A stretch of DNA of 64,000 nt. It comes from Melastoma dodecandrum. Taxonomy: Eukaryota; Streptophyta; Magnoliopsida; Myrtales; Melastomataceae. A program made the position numbers and the translations under genes. Of this stretch, positions 44,470 to 57,486 are shown piece by piece. Numbering within the stretch: the first letter of the stretch is position 1; each line of letters opens with the position of its first letter. The stretch spans positions 526,001 through 590,000 of the forward strand of contig JARUPY010000365.1 of NCBI GenBank assembly GCA_029817715.1, in the 5' to 3' direction. The notes below the pieces were generated by a model that saw only the letters and a list, made by a program, of their open reading frames with translations, made no database searches and had not been told where the DNA came from.

Positions 44470-45590
44470 GATAGCTTGTTCTCTTGAACAATCTGCGAAC
44501 AGTTACCAGGAGGAGGACTTCACCTTGAATCTGGAAGATTTCCATGGTGGTCCCGATTCTTTTCTTTTGGCAGCCAGGTTCTGTTATGGTGTTCAGGTGG
44601 AGTTAACCCCAAGAAACGTAGTGGGCATGTACTGCGCCGCAACCACCTCGAAATGACCAATGAATGTGGATAAGGGAACTTACTTTCCAAGTGCAAAAGC
44701 TATTCCCATAAAAACTACTTCGGAACTGGAAGGACTGCATCGTGGCTCTCCAAAATTCAGAGCCAGTCTTGCTGCTTGCTAAAAAGCTACAATTAGTCAG
44801 AAAATGTATGAATGCCGTTTCCATGATGGTGTGCACTGACCCCAGCTTGTCTGGATGGCCGATGAATATGTATGGAAGTTTTCAGAGTCCTGGAACGGAA
44901 TAAACAGGTCTGGGCTGATGGCAAGGTGGAAAAACCCGAACTGCTGCTAGTTTTAGTTTGACGCCCGTCACCATTGACCAGAGAGAACTTGAAAGCATTG
45001 CCAGACTTCTCCCAAATGAGAAGGGAAAGTCTTTCTGTCGTTTTCTGTTTGACCTCCTCCGAGTTGCTTCCTTCTTGAACGTTGATCGTGCCTGCAAGGA
45101 TGAATTGGAGAAGAAAATAGGACAGCAGCTGGACTTGGCTACCTTGGACAGTCTTCAGTTACCGTCTTATTCGGATTCCAACACACTATATGATACTGAT
45201 CGGGACTCATTCATTTTCTCTGTCTTCCCTTGACTTGGAAATATCCCCCTCATCTGGGCCACTGTTACGAGTAGCAAAGTTCGTCGAGGCTCTCGGACTC
45301 CTTGAGACCTTTGCATGACGTTCTATATAGAGCCGTGGACGTATCTTTCAAGGTATGAACGATTGCAAAGAGCAAAATTTTCATTTTTTTTAGAATTTGC
45401 ATAAATGAAAGCCCCCACGAACCGATCGCTGATTCCCTGTTCGTGCGCATGATCGTCGTCTATCAGAAGCTTTCGATCGACGCCCGCACTCATGCTTCCC
45501 ATTTTCTGAGCAGATGCCTTAGCTTGTTGTTTCATGCCAAGGACAGCGCCGAGGCTGCTGCAGTCGTCCTCTATAATAGGACATACAGTA
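44470..45590 (+). pseudogene. NPH3/BTB-POZ family fragment
   Basis: Remnants of an NPH3-domain protein (phototropin-signalling adaptor family that works with CUL3): FTLNLEDFHGGPDSFLLAAR FCYGVQVELTPRNVVG (44519-44625), then in shifted frames a region equivalent to EYLEMTNE, then ARLLPNEKGKSFCRFLFDLL (45002-45060), ELEKKIGQQLDLATLDSLQL, SYSDSNTLYDTD (to 45200), VAKFVEALGLLETFA, LYRAVDVSF and YQKLSIDARTHASHF (45461-45505). Several frameshifts and stops separate the blocks. The N-terminal BTB half is only partly visible. It is clearly non-functional. Confidence 0.8.
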
Positions 45591-46279
45591 CAGAGAGACG
45601 GGTGGGTAGTCCGCGAGAATCAGGTTCCTCAAAAGTGGATATGGAGAACGAGGTCCAGAGTCGGGGAGCTAGCAGAATAAAGGGAAAGATAGAATTTAGC
45701 AGAATAAAGGGATAGATGAGAAGTATAAAGCCAGTCATACAGCTCCTCAGCAGGGTGATTCCTAGGATGTCAGTGGAGGAGGCACGTCCTTCCAGGGGTT
45801 CGAGACATGGGAAGAGCTTTTCACGTACCGATCAGATCACGAAACAAGCAAACGAAACGGGGAAAAGGGGATTGATTGGATGACAGAACAGCTGGCAGAC
45901 TGGAGAGATTTGGTGGAAATAAAAAGAGAGAAGGGAGAATGAATGAAAAGTCGTCGGGCTTTTTCTTCGTCCCGATTTCCGTCGGACTCCACCGTCAAAA
46001 GCAGCTGCCAGGTTTTTCCAGATCGGAACCTTCTGGAGGAATTCGTCTTCCTCCGCCGCCCTAACCCCCAAACACTGGCCGTCTTCACCTGAATCATCGC
46101 CGGAGACGTTGAGATCTGCTGGTGATTCCGTCCTCATCACTGCCCTCTACTTCCGTACCGAACTCCCAGAAAGGAAGGGAGGAAGGAGATAGACGTCGGA
46201 TGATTTTTGTTTTTTTTTTCTTAAGTTTCCGGTTGTTATGAGTTGAAGGTTTAGTGATCGGTCGATTGGAGGAGCGAAA
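45591..46279. other. AP2A promoter and leader region
   Basis: Spacer between the NPH3 remnant and the alpha-adaptin gene. A minus-strand open frame at 45832-46140 begins plausibly (MMRTESPADLNVSGDDSGED) but turns into low-complexity hydrophobic sequence and has no known domain. The last 130 bases look like an AP2A leader. Confidence 0.5.
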
Positions 46280-49200
46280 ATGGCGTTGTCGGGGATGAGA
46301 GGACTATCGGTTTTCATCAGTGATGTACGGAATTGCCAGAACAAGGACCAGGAGAGGCTCAGGGTCGATAAGGAGCTAGGCAACATACGTTCTCGCTTCA
46401 AGAACGAGAGGGTTAGGGTTTCCTCTTACTTCCCCCTTCCTTGCGTTCTTCTGGCGATAAGGAGGTCAGATGGGCGTGGTTCGATTCGAGCAAGTAGTTT
46501 AATGTTGGACCTTGTAAAAATGTGATCTGTCCTGGTGCTTTATGTCTATGGTGGGATTTAAGTGCTGCGGAGTTGGTTTAGAAGTGATTTTGCATTTCTT
46601 TTTCTCGGGTCCTTGATGTTTGGCGAGGTAGGTTGATGTATCGTGGAGAACATAAGAGAGAGGTGGTGGGCTTAACTTGGCTGCTCTGGTTGTCCAATGG
46701 AGCCAACCTAATGGAAATGAGGGATGTTCTGTATTTGGATCGAGAGCATTGCTGCTCGTTAGCTTCTCATTTGAGAAGGTGAGGCGGTCTCGGGGGTTGC
46801 TGGGATGCTAATCAATAAATCTACGACTGTGAGAAGGAATGTCTAGGCTGAAACCCGGTCGTAACCAATTCATGAATTGTTTGAATTAACAAGGATCGAG
46901 ATACATGCTTCCGAAGGATAATTCGTTGTAGGCTGGTGTTTAGCTCATTGAGGGAATGGGACTGGGGTGGAGGTTTTCTGCATAGCAGTATGGCATTTAT
47001 TTGGATTCCCTACTGGGTTTCAAACATCCATTTATTCAAGAAATCCGTCTTAAGAAGCTGGTGATTATTTGAATATGGCTATCCACGTCCTGGTGGTAAA
47101 CGTCTCAAGTGAAATTCCAGGATGCCCTGGAACATCCCTTTAATGAACTTAGAGATTCATGTCTCTCTTTTGGATAACTGTTATCATGTTCGTTATAATG
47201 CAAATTTAATGTGTCATTTGTTGATCAATTTGGCAGGGAATAATCCCCTATGAGAAGAAGAAATATGTTTGGCAGATGTTGTACATATATATGCTTGGCT
47301 ATGATGTGGATTTTGGTCACATGGAAGCTGTTTCCTTAATATCTGCCCCAAAGTACCCTGAAAAGCAGGTCCTGTTCCCTCTTCTTTTCAACAATATATC
47401 CCAGCTATTTTGTGGTTTTACTTCATAAACTGGAGTATAATTATTTTTTTCACAATTAAATACATTCAGGTTCCCATTTAATGCATTGTATATTCCCAAA
47501 AGCCACTACTACATGAGCTTTTCTTTAGTATATGATGGTTGTTTAACTTTCCTTGAATGATTATTTATAGTTTTTTCGTGATTGGGTTCTTTCCTTATGA
47601 TTCTTTTAATGGCTGCAGGTTGGATACATCGTGACATCATGCCTGCTCAATGAGAACAATGATTTCCTTAGATTAGCTATAAATACTGTTCGCAATGATA
47701 TTATTGGTCGTAACGAGACCTTCCAATGCTTGGCATTGACGATGGTCGGCAATATTGGTGGAAGAGAGTTTGCCGAATCTCTTGCCCCTGATGTTCAAAA
47801 GCTCATTGTAAGCAGACAACTATTGCATACATGACAATGAAATCATTGCAGATTGCCACTTTAATAAGGTCTTTGTTGTTAGATTTCCAGCAGCTGCCGA
47901 CCGCTCGTGAGAAAGAAGGCAGCTTTATGTCTCTTGCGTTTGTATAGAAAAAATCCGGACGTGGTCAATGTAGATGGCTGGTATGCGTACTTTCCCTGAA
48001 ATTTTCTGTTTGCACTTTCCAGTAGCACTCTTGCTGATTTCTTTCGGTATATTTGAAGGGCCGATCGTATGGCACAACTTTTAGATGAACGTGATCTGGG
48101 AGTGCTGACTTCTTCTATGAGTCTTCTTGTTGCACTGGTATCGAATAATCATGAAGCATATTGGAGTAGTCTTCCAAAGTGTGTGAAGATTTTAGAGAGA
48201 CTTGCTAGAAATCAGGATATCCCGCAAGAGTACACATATTATGGCATCCCGTCTCCTTGGCTGCAGGTTTCTCTTTATCCACCACCAATACTTACACTTT
48301 TTTCGTCGAATATGAAAGGCTGGAAGCAGCACTTGATACGTGCATCGAGATTCTATATTACGGATTTGTCTCAACGTGGTTACCTCTATTGCTTTATGAA
48401 GAAATGGTAAAATTTGAAAAAATAATGTGACAAGATGGTGTGGGCCGGGATTGCACTTTCATGATATGTACGGCTCTTTGAATGAGTTCCTCCATCTGCA
48501 TAATTCCGATAAAATGCAAGGATCTGATTATTTTTGAAGGGATCTGATCATTAATTAAGAGATCCCACTTGAAGACTGAAGGATGATGGTTTCACTTTAA
48601 TCTTTATCTCAACTACTTGTGCTTTTCACCCATCATCAAATAATTGTTAGTATTAGAATATTGAGTGAAGAACTACGTATAGCAGTGCCAACTCATGTAA
48701 TAAATAATTTTGCATCTTTTTTCATTTTATAAGGGAATGTGGGTGTTCATTTATTTTGCGATGCCCACAAATTTGTTGTGTATACAGGCTTTGAAATTTT
48801 GCTTCTGGTTGAGACCAATCTTAAAGCATTTTCCATTAATGGTAGTTTGCTGGGACCATTTGCTTGGCCTGTTGAACTGAAAGGCATCTGAGTAAAGAAC
48901 TTGCATAACAAATGCAACTGTGCTATGTCTGCTGAATGTAGGTGAAGACAATGAGGGCTTTGCAATACTTCCCAACTGTTGAAGACCCAAATACTAGAAG
49001 ATCATTATTTGAGGTTGGTCTGTCCCTTGGTGAGCAAGTTTTATCCTGCTAAACCTGTGCTTATTTGTCATCAATTTTGCGCATAGGTGCTTCAAAGGAT
49101 ATTAATGGGAACCGATGTTGTCAAGAATGTCAATAAGAACAATGCATCCCATGCGGTTCTCTTTGAGGCCCTCTCTCTGGTAATTTGATTTCTTTTTCCT

Positions 49201-52200
49201 GATTTTTTTTTTTTTGCTTTCTGAATTATTGTCATCCACAGTATGTAGACTCGTGGAAGCCTGTTTGTCTTTGCTTGCATGGTGATTATTGTCTAGTGAG
49301 ATTAGTTTACAGATAATTAAGAGATGTGATTCCATGAAGATATATTAGTTGTTTCTTGAGCTTTTTTGGATTACACGATTACCTTTGTGCTATCTTATAG
49401 AGGCTCACTGTTCTGCATTTAATTGTTGTTAAATTTTCATATCTTAGGTTATGCATCTCGATGCAGAGAAAGAGATGATGTCTCAGTGTGTCGCTCTTCT
49501 TGGAAAGTTTATTGCTGTCCGTGAACCCAACATTAGGTACCTTGGCTTGGTAAGTGGGTTTAGCTCTATTACTGTCCCTGATTTTCTTCATACTAGTGAA
49601 ACTTCTGTTGGCTTTGGTGTAGGAGAACATGACTCGGATGCTGATGGTGACAGATGTGCAAGACATAATTAAAAGACATCAAGCCCAAATCATCACATCA
49701 TTGAATGACCCAGATATCAGGTATGCTTGTTGCTTCCATCCCATTATTGATCTGAATTCGTAATGAGGAATTCTTGTGCAGTTCTTGGTTGATGTTTTCT
49801 TGTCTACTAACGTTTTTAAGGCGTTATGATCACTGTTTATTTCTAGTTTTCTCTGCCTAAAATATGACGGTTTTTTTTTCTCAACCTAATATCGCCTTAA
49901 CTTTCAGTATCCGGAGGCGAGCTCTTGATCTGCTTTATGGCATGTGTGACGTTTCAAACGCAAAGGATATTGTTGAAGAATTATTGCAGGTGAACTGATG
50001 AGATGCATTTCTAGATACCTGATAGTTTTCTAATGGAGTAATATGCTTGCCTGACCTGATAAATTACTCTTACCTCAGTATCTGAGTTCTTCCGACTTTG
50101 CAATGCGTGAGGAGTTGTCGCTGAAAGCTGCTATTCTCGCCGAAAAGTTTGCCCCTGATTTGTCATGGTGCGTATATTTGCTTTTGTTAATGTTCACAAT
50201 TTTGGTGAATTTCTGGAGAAAACAACATATTTTAGCTCATAATTTGGAGAACATGCTCTAGACGTTGATTTCTCTTATAAAAAAGGACATATCTTCCATA
50301 CATTGAAGCACATGCCGGCATTGTGCTGTCTCATTGATGGTAAAAGATCATTGTTATAGCCTCTTTACTACTTCTCCTTAGTCCCTCTCTCTTATTGTGG
50401 ACAGTATTTGTGGCAAAGCCTCTCAACCCTCATTTTGCGATAATCTAAGTTCAATAAACGAGAAGTTTCTTCCCAGAATAAAAAGTGAAATAAATAAGTC
50501 ATGGCTGCTCTCTCTCTTTTTCTCAGATGGATGCTTCACCTTTTCTGCCAGATCTTAGCCTTTTTCTTGGAATATCATTTCATCTTTCATATTTACCTGT
50601 CTTTGGCTCTTTAATCTGTTATTCACTGTTCCAAGCACCTCCTACCTGTTGCCGCTGTGATTAATTGGCTTTTGACCTTGTATAGGTACGTAGATGTCAT
50701 TCTCCAGTTGATTGACAAGGCTGGAGATTTTATCAGTGATGACATATGGTTCCGTGTAGTTCAATTTGTTACCAATAACGAGGATCTGCAGGTGATAGGA
50801 TCATTGAATTTCTGTGCATAATTTTTGACATCAAGATTGTTAGGTCTGCAAAAGGAATTTTATTGGCTGTTTCTTGGTACATTTAGCCTTATGCTGCTGC
50901 TAAAGCCAGAGAATATCTTGACAAGCCAGCAATACATGAGACAATGGTGAAGGTATGGACTTGTTGTTTTTATTTGACTGAAGCTTTCTTTCTGCTTCGT
51001 CGTTGAATGATTCTTTGCAATCAAATGAGGTTTTCTCTTTTATCTGATCTTTTACCTAGTTTGAGATCGAACCCTTAAAGTGGCAGTGTCGTTTCTTTAA
51101 CTTAGATATAAACATATGATAGGTAAGTGCTTATCTTCTGGGGGAGCATGGACACCTTTTAGCTAGAAGGCCTGGGTGTAGTCCCAAGGAAATTTTCAAT
51201 GTTATCCACGAAAAGCTTCCTACCGTCACGTAAGACAGCTCTACGATAACTTTTTCTTCCTCAGTATATTTATTGTAATCATGTTTAAGAATTATTTGTG
51301 ATTGCAGGATGCCTACTATCCCAATTCTTCTTTCTACTTATGCGAAGATTTTGATGCATACCCAACCTCCAGATCTAGAGTTACAGAATCAGATTTGGTC
51401 CATATTCCACAAGTGAGCTTAAGAATCTGTATTATTGTCCATCATTTTTCTTCTTTTCATTTTTTTTCATGACACCAGTAATTATTTTGTACAGATTTGA
51501 GAGCTGCATCGATGTTGAGATACAGCAAAGGGCTGTTGAATATTTTGCATTGAGTTCAAAAGGTGCCGCTTTGGCTGATATATTGGCAGAGATGCCCAAG
51601 TTCCCAGAGCGACAGGTCTGACATATCCTGACAGTCAAGAAGAAACTATTGTCTTTTACTTGCGTCATTCAAAATAGCCGATCTATTTACTTTCTTTACT
51701 GTAATCGAGCAGTCTGCTCTGATGAAGAAGGCCGAAGATATTGAAACTGATACGGCAGAGCAGAGTGCTATTAAGCTGCGGTCTAAGCAGCATGTATCTA
51801 ATGCTCTGGTTGTGACAGACCAACGCCCAGTTAATGGGACGGCACCTGCTGTTCCTCTCACTCTTGTCAAAGTACCTAGCACGAACAGTAAAGAGGTTGG
51901 TCCCTCCTATACAGTGGTGTTTTTCATCTTGTGATAAGAAAATGTCTTGGATAGGTTTGCATATATGGTGGCTACATTAACTAGTCATGGCCATGGAGGA
52001 CTAGATTTAGACATCCTGTGATATACATTGCCATCTAATTCTATTAAGCCTCTGTACTATTGTGTCAGAGGTGTTTATTTATTTGAACTCAAACCACACT
52101 ATCAAAACTGCTTTGAGCTGGATGCCTGATTGAGTGACACTTTCTCAGGTATCCATTGACATAATTAGTATAAAGAGCTCATTTATAATTGCAGTCTGGT

Positions 52201-54681
52201 CTTCTATTAGTAATTTTGTATCTGTTGTAATAAAATATAGTTCTGAGAGTGATGTTGGATCTAATATCTGCCTGGTCTTTAGTTTTTACAATGTTAATTT
52301 GATGTATCTCTCCCAAATTATAGGACCACTACCCAGAAGACCATATATCAAATGGGGAAAATGGCACTGTGACTGAAGTAGATCCTCAGCCTCCTTCAGC
52401 AGACCTCCTTGGTGATCTTTTGGGTCCTCTTGCGATTGAAGGACCTCCTGGTGCTGTTCAATCTGGTCATAGTTCATTATCAGGATTGGAAGGCATCTCC
52501 AATGCAGTAGATTCAGCTGCCATTGTACCCATTGAGGGACAAATAAATGCCGTACAGGTTTATTACTTAGTAATTATTGTCATACAGGATAGATTTTCTA
52601 AATAAATTTAATTTGTAATGCTGTAATTGGTTGAGTTAGTTCAGAAATTCCACAATATGTCACTGAAATGCATCCTGTATAGTCATTTAGCAACACATAA
52701 TCCCGTGACGGTTTCCTTTTGTTTTCACACCTTTGTGAAATATGTTATTTCTGATGCCATTTAGTTCGTGCATTCTAACCATTTTAGGTATATTGATTAA
52801 TTCAAGTGCTTGTATGACCTCCTTCATCTGCCTGTTTTCTGTGGCAGCCAATTCGTAACATTGACGAAAGATTCCGCACGCTCTGCTTAAAGGATAGTGG
52901 TGTTTTGTACGAGGATCCTCATATTCAGGTTTTGAATGTTTTGTCCAGTCTACTTTTTCTCTATTTATATACTATGATTTATCTTGTTTTAACTTCATTA
53001 GTCAATCCTTACTATCAATTTTCCGTGCTTACAATGACGTGTTTGGCCTTTCTAATTTTGTGTTGCAGATTGGGGTCAAAGCTGAGTGGCGAGCCCATCA
53101 AGGGCGTCTTGTTCTCTTCTTGGGGAACAAGAATACTTCTCCTCTAAAATCTGTCCGGGCTCTAATATTACCTCCTTCCCACTTAAGAATGGAGCTATCA
53201 TTAGTACCCGAAACCATTCCTCCCCGTGCTCAGGTAAACTGTTGAACATCACCTGTTCTGAAGAATATGTGCTTTTGCCTCCAACTCTGCTACCTTTTCT
53301 TGTGGGAATATTGTGTAATTTTCGCAATCATATAGGTCCAATGTCCTCTTGAAGTTGTGAATCTCCGACCGAGTAGAGATGTCGCTGTTCTCGACTTCTC
53401 TTACAATTTCGGGACAAGTTTGGTATGTATGCCTTTGTTGCTACTTTTGGATGCTTAATTACATAGTTTCTTAGCCAAAAGAATTTCAGATCTCTTTCGT
53501 TTTTTGGTGGAATGGAATTTAATTAGATTCTAATGAAAGTCATTCTACAAATCCATCCTAATCTGACAATGGAATGCCCCCATGTAACGTGTCAATTGCA
53601 AATCTGTATGGAAAACAAAAGATTTATCCTCTTAGGGAGCCCATCTGCAATCATGTTCGCTTCCCTTCCCACATAGGGATCCTTCCCGTCTTGAACCTAC
53701 ATAAGAGCGACCTCCAGTTGTTTAGTATTTGATGTGTTAGGTCGCTGCATGTGGAGTGGCCAGCTAGCTTCTTCACAAGTATCTTCGCCACCTACTCAGA
53801 TAGCTAGTTATTATATGTTCAAGTTTGGGGTTATCTTATGTGTCACTCTCCTTGTGCAGGTCAACATCAAGCTGCGACTCCCTGCAGTATTAAACAAGTT
53901 CCTTCAACCTTTGTCCTTATCCATGGAAGAGTTCTTCCCTCAGTGGAGATCTCTATCGGGACCACCTCTGAAGCTTCAAGAAGTGGTAAGCAACCATTAT
54001 GGTTATAATGTTCAATCATCGCGAACAGTTTTAGGATTAATGGTTTGTATAAATCTTGTTTATGCAGGTTAGGGGTGTAAGACCCCTTCCCCTTGTGGAA
54101 ATGGCAAATTTGTTTAACAGTAACAGATTAATGGTTTGCCCAGGCCTTGTAAGACATCACATCTTTCTTAGTCTTTTTACAGTCTTGTTTGTGCTGCTGT
54201 TTGGTGTTGACAAAAAATGATCTGTTTTAGGACCAAAATCCTAATAATTTGGTTGCGAGCACGACGTTCTACTCGGAAAGCACACATGCCATGCTATGCC
54301 TGGTGAGTTTCTCTAGTTCTACTGCAGTGTTGGCATTTGTTGGTGCTTTCCTGGTTTCTGACTTTTGCGTCGGCCACATATCAGGTAAGAATAGAAACAG
54401 ACCCAGCAGACAGAACTCAGTTGCGAATGACAGTTGCTACAGGGGATCCCATTCTGACATTCGAGTAAGTCTTCCTTGAGGCACCAATTAAGAAAATCAA
54501 GATATGCTTAGTGTTAACTTGGGGCTCTCGTTTCTGCAGGTTGAAGGAGTTTATCCAGGAACAGTTGGTTGACATTCCGGCGATGTCATCTGTTCCTGCC
54601 GTGGCACCTGCCTCCTCCCCTCCAATAAATCCAGTGCCACTGTCAAACGATCCTGGGGCTATATTAGCTGGCTTGCTATGA
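46280..54681 (+). CDS. AP2A1: AP-2 complex subunit alpha (alpha-adaptin)
   Basis: Twenty-six exons: 46280-46411, 47237-47368, 47619-47807, 47883-47980, 48059-48266, 48942-49013, 49087-49179, 49448-49549, 49623-49720, 49908-49989, 50079-50167, 50686-50791, 50887-50952, 51123-51229, 51308-51412, 51495-51615, 51713-51895, 52324-52557, 52848-52928, 53069-53233, 53336-53422, 53860-53985, 54068-54148, 54231-54302, 54385-54464 and 54540-54681. All phases fit and the product is 1016 aa, as in Arabidopsis AP2A1. It is the large subunit of the plasma-membrane AP-2 adaptor for clathrin-mediated endocytosis. The start [20 protein letters not shown] is the family start. The adaptin trunk follows ([51 protein letters not shown]), then a Pro/Ser hinge with [10 protein letters not shown], and the appendage ([55 protein letters not shown]). 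Nothing essential is missing. Confidence 0.97.
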
Positions 54682-57486
54682 TAACAAACTTTCATCGGCG
54701 ATGATGATCTGTTAAATATGCATACACCATACAGATGATTACACGGTTCATCCTCGGCTAATCTATTGGTCCAACCGAGAAAATAAAGGTCAGCTTTATA
54801 CAGAATCACGGTGCATGGGGTTGGGAGTATCTAAGCATGAGCCGGATTCATCGGCTTGTTAGATTATTACAGGGCGATTTTGTGCAGTAGCAAGGGCTTG
54901 TTACTTTCTCATTTTTGTTCATTCTCCTCTCGATTATTTTCCCCGGGCCAGGACGGGATGTTGGTGGTGGGGGGCAATGTTGAGGTTCGTCCGCCAGCCA
55001 ATTTTTCTCCCAGATATGAACACGTGATGTGATGATTGTAAGATAATGGACGATGTTGTTTGTGCTTTAGGACAAGGTGTAAAATATAGCAATTTGTTTG
55101 TTGATCTGTGATTAACTACCTTTTTAATAAGATATTTAATGCAGGTGGGAAAGTTCAGTCTTTTCATTTAAAATTGGTGACAGGTATTCGGGCGGCAGTC
55201 ATCTTCCCTTAAACGAAAACAAGTACTTTATATTTTCCCAGCGTGAGTATCCTGACTTGGACGGACCATGCCCTTGATCCTGAATATGTTGTTCTTGGGC
55301 CTGATGTTCCTTATTCGGCCTTCTCGGATTGGGTCATATCTTATTCTTGGGCTTTCCGATGGGTGAGAGTATGGGCCTCTTTGTTGTGCTTCCAGTTGTG
55401 GGCTTAATTCCTGTTTTGGACTTCATTTATGCCCCTGGATTGATTTTCGGACCGGGATTCAAGCTAACACCTGCTAAAAGGCTGTGGCCCATAGCCCTCG
55501 ACCCGACATTAGCCCAAATGGTCCGAGCCTGTTATAATTATATCTGGGCTCGAATTATTGTGCCAGAATTCGTTGGGTTTGGTCGTGCCTGACGAGGCCT
55601 AATTATTTTTAGCCTTGTTCAAGGCCTTTCAAGCCCAAAGCCCATATTAGGCCGCGCCCATTGATTATTTATCTTATAAATAAATTGGGCTCAGGCTCTG
55701 GAATTGGCAATGTCCAGGCCCGCCCGCCCAAGCCTACTCACTGAAATTATCTAATAAATGAATTAATTGTTAGAGTTTCTTCTAACCGGATTTATCGGGC
55801 GGGGCCGGGCTTACCGTTAGACTCGGCCCAATAATCCTAAAATTTAAGCTGAACCCAGTCCACGCTATGGGCTGGTCGGACCCAGATCTCGTTACAGGCC
55901 CACTTCAAACACTGTCAAAACTTTTGACTCGGTCGCGCGAAAGTTCTAATTTTTTGACCGAATTTCATAAACTCGATTCCATGCTAAACTTAATTTAAAA
56001 GGAAAAACACAAACATTGTTGAGGTGTGCTTGGGATCCTACGCCCCGGGATATAGCTGCTTCCTCCTTAGAGGGCCAATGCAAAATTTTACTACAGCTAC
56101 TTTCACTTCATGGATCCATGAACTCGTCTCAATATTTGGTTTCCATACCTTCCATCAAGTGAACTCATTTTGTACAAGCATATCCAACCAGTTGATAAGC
56201 ATCGACAAAAAAATAAGACGTGCTTATCTTCGGAATGTGAATGACCGACTCTTACCGAGACAAGAGAAGAATGGTTTTCAAAGAGAAAACCAACTCCAGT
56301 GACATCACAAAATAAAGCCACCTGATGATGATTATCTATCATCAGATATGCTGCACCATGAGTTCCAAAATGCCAATTACATAACACTATGCTTTGCCTT
56401 GTTAACGCCACCCTCGACAATCCCCACATCTCCAGGTGCCTTCAACAGGCTCCATCTCTGTCCAAGGTGAGAGCACAAGGAAATGGCTGCCCAAAACCTC
56501 TAATGAAATGGCGGTTAATTCATGCCCTTTCTCGTAACCTCCTAAAGCATAAAAATTATATTTATCCAAAATTTGAAACAAGTTCCCAATGTTAAATGCT
56601 TGTAGAGTTTCGTGTAAAAAGAAAAAGGGCACACAAAGTAAGAAATAAAAAATTGACCTCATTATTATAAATTAATTTATTTAATATTTCAAGTAAATCT
56701 CGAAATTCGAAACTACCCGCTATAGCATAAAGTCCCAAAATCTCTAGAAATCAAATAGATAATTGAGGGCTTGTTATTAAACAGTATAACATGACTTATA
56801 ACATGACTTATATCCCCGTGTTAACCAATGTCTGAGAAATATTTCCCATCAAAAAAGCGGAAAAAACAGAGTCAAGACGTTGATCTCGAATTAGAAAAGT
56901 AAATGCCTATGCCTGAAAGCTTCTGGTCCAGTAGTGGTATTATTAAACCAGACAAAGCAACAAACAAATGAAACAAAAAACAGATAAAGCACCTAAATTA
57001 TCCATACATGCCCTCCAATTATATCTTCCAAATCGTCCACACTAACAATCCATCCTTCCCCCCAAAAGGAGATTTTAATAAATAACCAAATATAACACTC
57101 GGGCTAAGAGTTGGTAATTTTTCTTACGTCTCCTTTTCCGGAGCCCGCCCAGGTTATACTCCTCCGAAATAAAGAGCTTTGAAAAAGAGAAGAAAAGCAC
57201 CTGTACCTAAGTGAATACCCAAAATGTGGTCCTTTTATTCCGATCTTTTCCGCGGGAAACTCCCGACCACGCTGCCACCGTACACCCTCCCGCAGCGTAT
57301 CACTCATTCCCTGTGGCGGGAAGGGTGAAATTTCCCAGTTCGCGGCGATTCCACACCGTCATCCCCACCCTCTCCCCATCGTCCCCTCGGAAATCTCCGC
57401 TTTCTTGCTTTGACGGGGGAGGATTGTTTGGTACTCGTTTGCAATTTCGTGGGGGTTGTTAGTGGTCGTAGCCGGCCTAGGGTTTT
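54682..57486. other. Intergenic, no gene recognised
   Basis: The AP2A 3' UTR (to about 54950), then AT-rich spacer. The stretch 55250-55900 has many GGGCC/GGCCC-type words and short imperfect repeats of GGGCTTA/GGCCTAA, perhaps an old degraded repeat. Open frames at 55329 and 56024-56429 have no domain. The RAD5A leader starts at about 57200. Confidence 0.5.

Noticed and set aside
45832..46140. Minus-strand open frame starting MMRTESPADLNVSGDDSGED
   Set aside because: It begins plausibly but ends in low-complexity hydrophobic sequence, shows no domain or splice sites that extend it, and sits in the AP2A promoter. It could be a remnant; I cannot support it as a gene.
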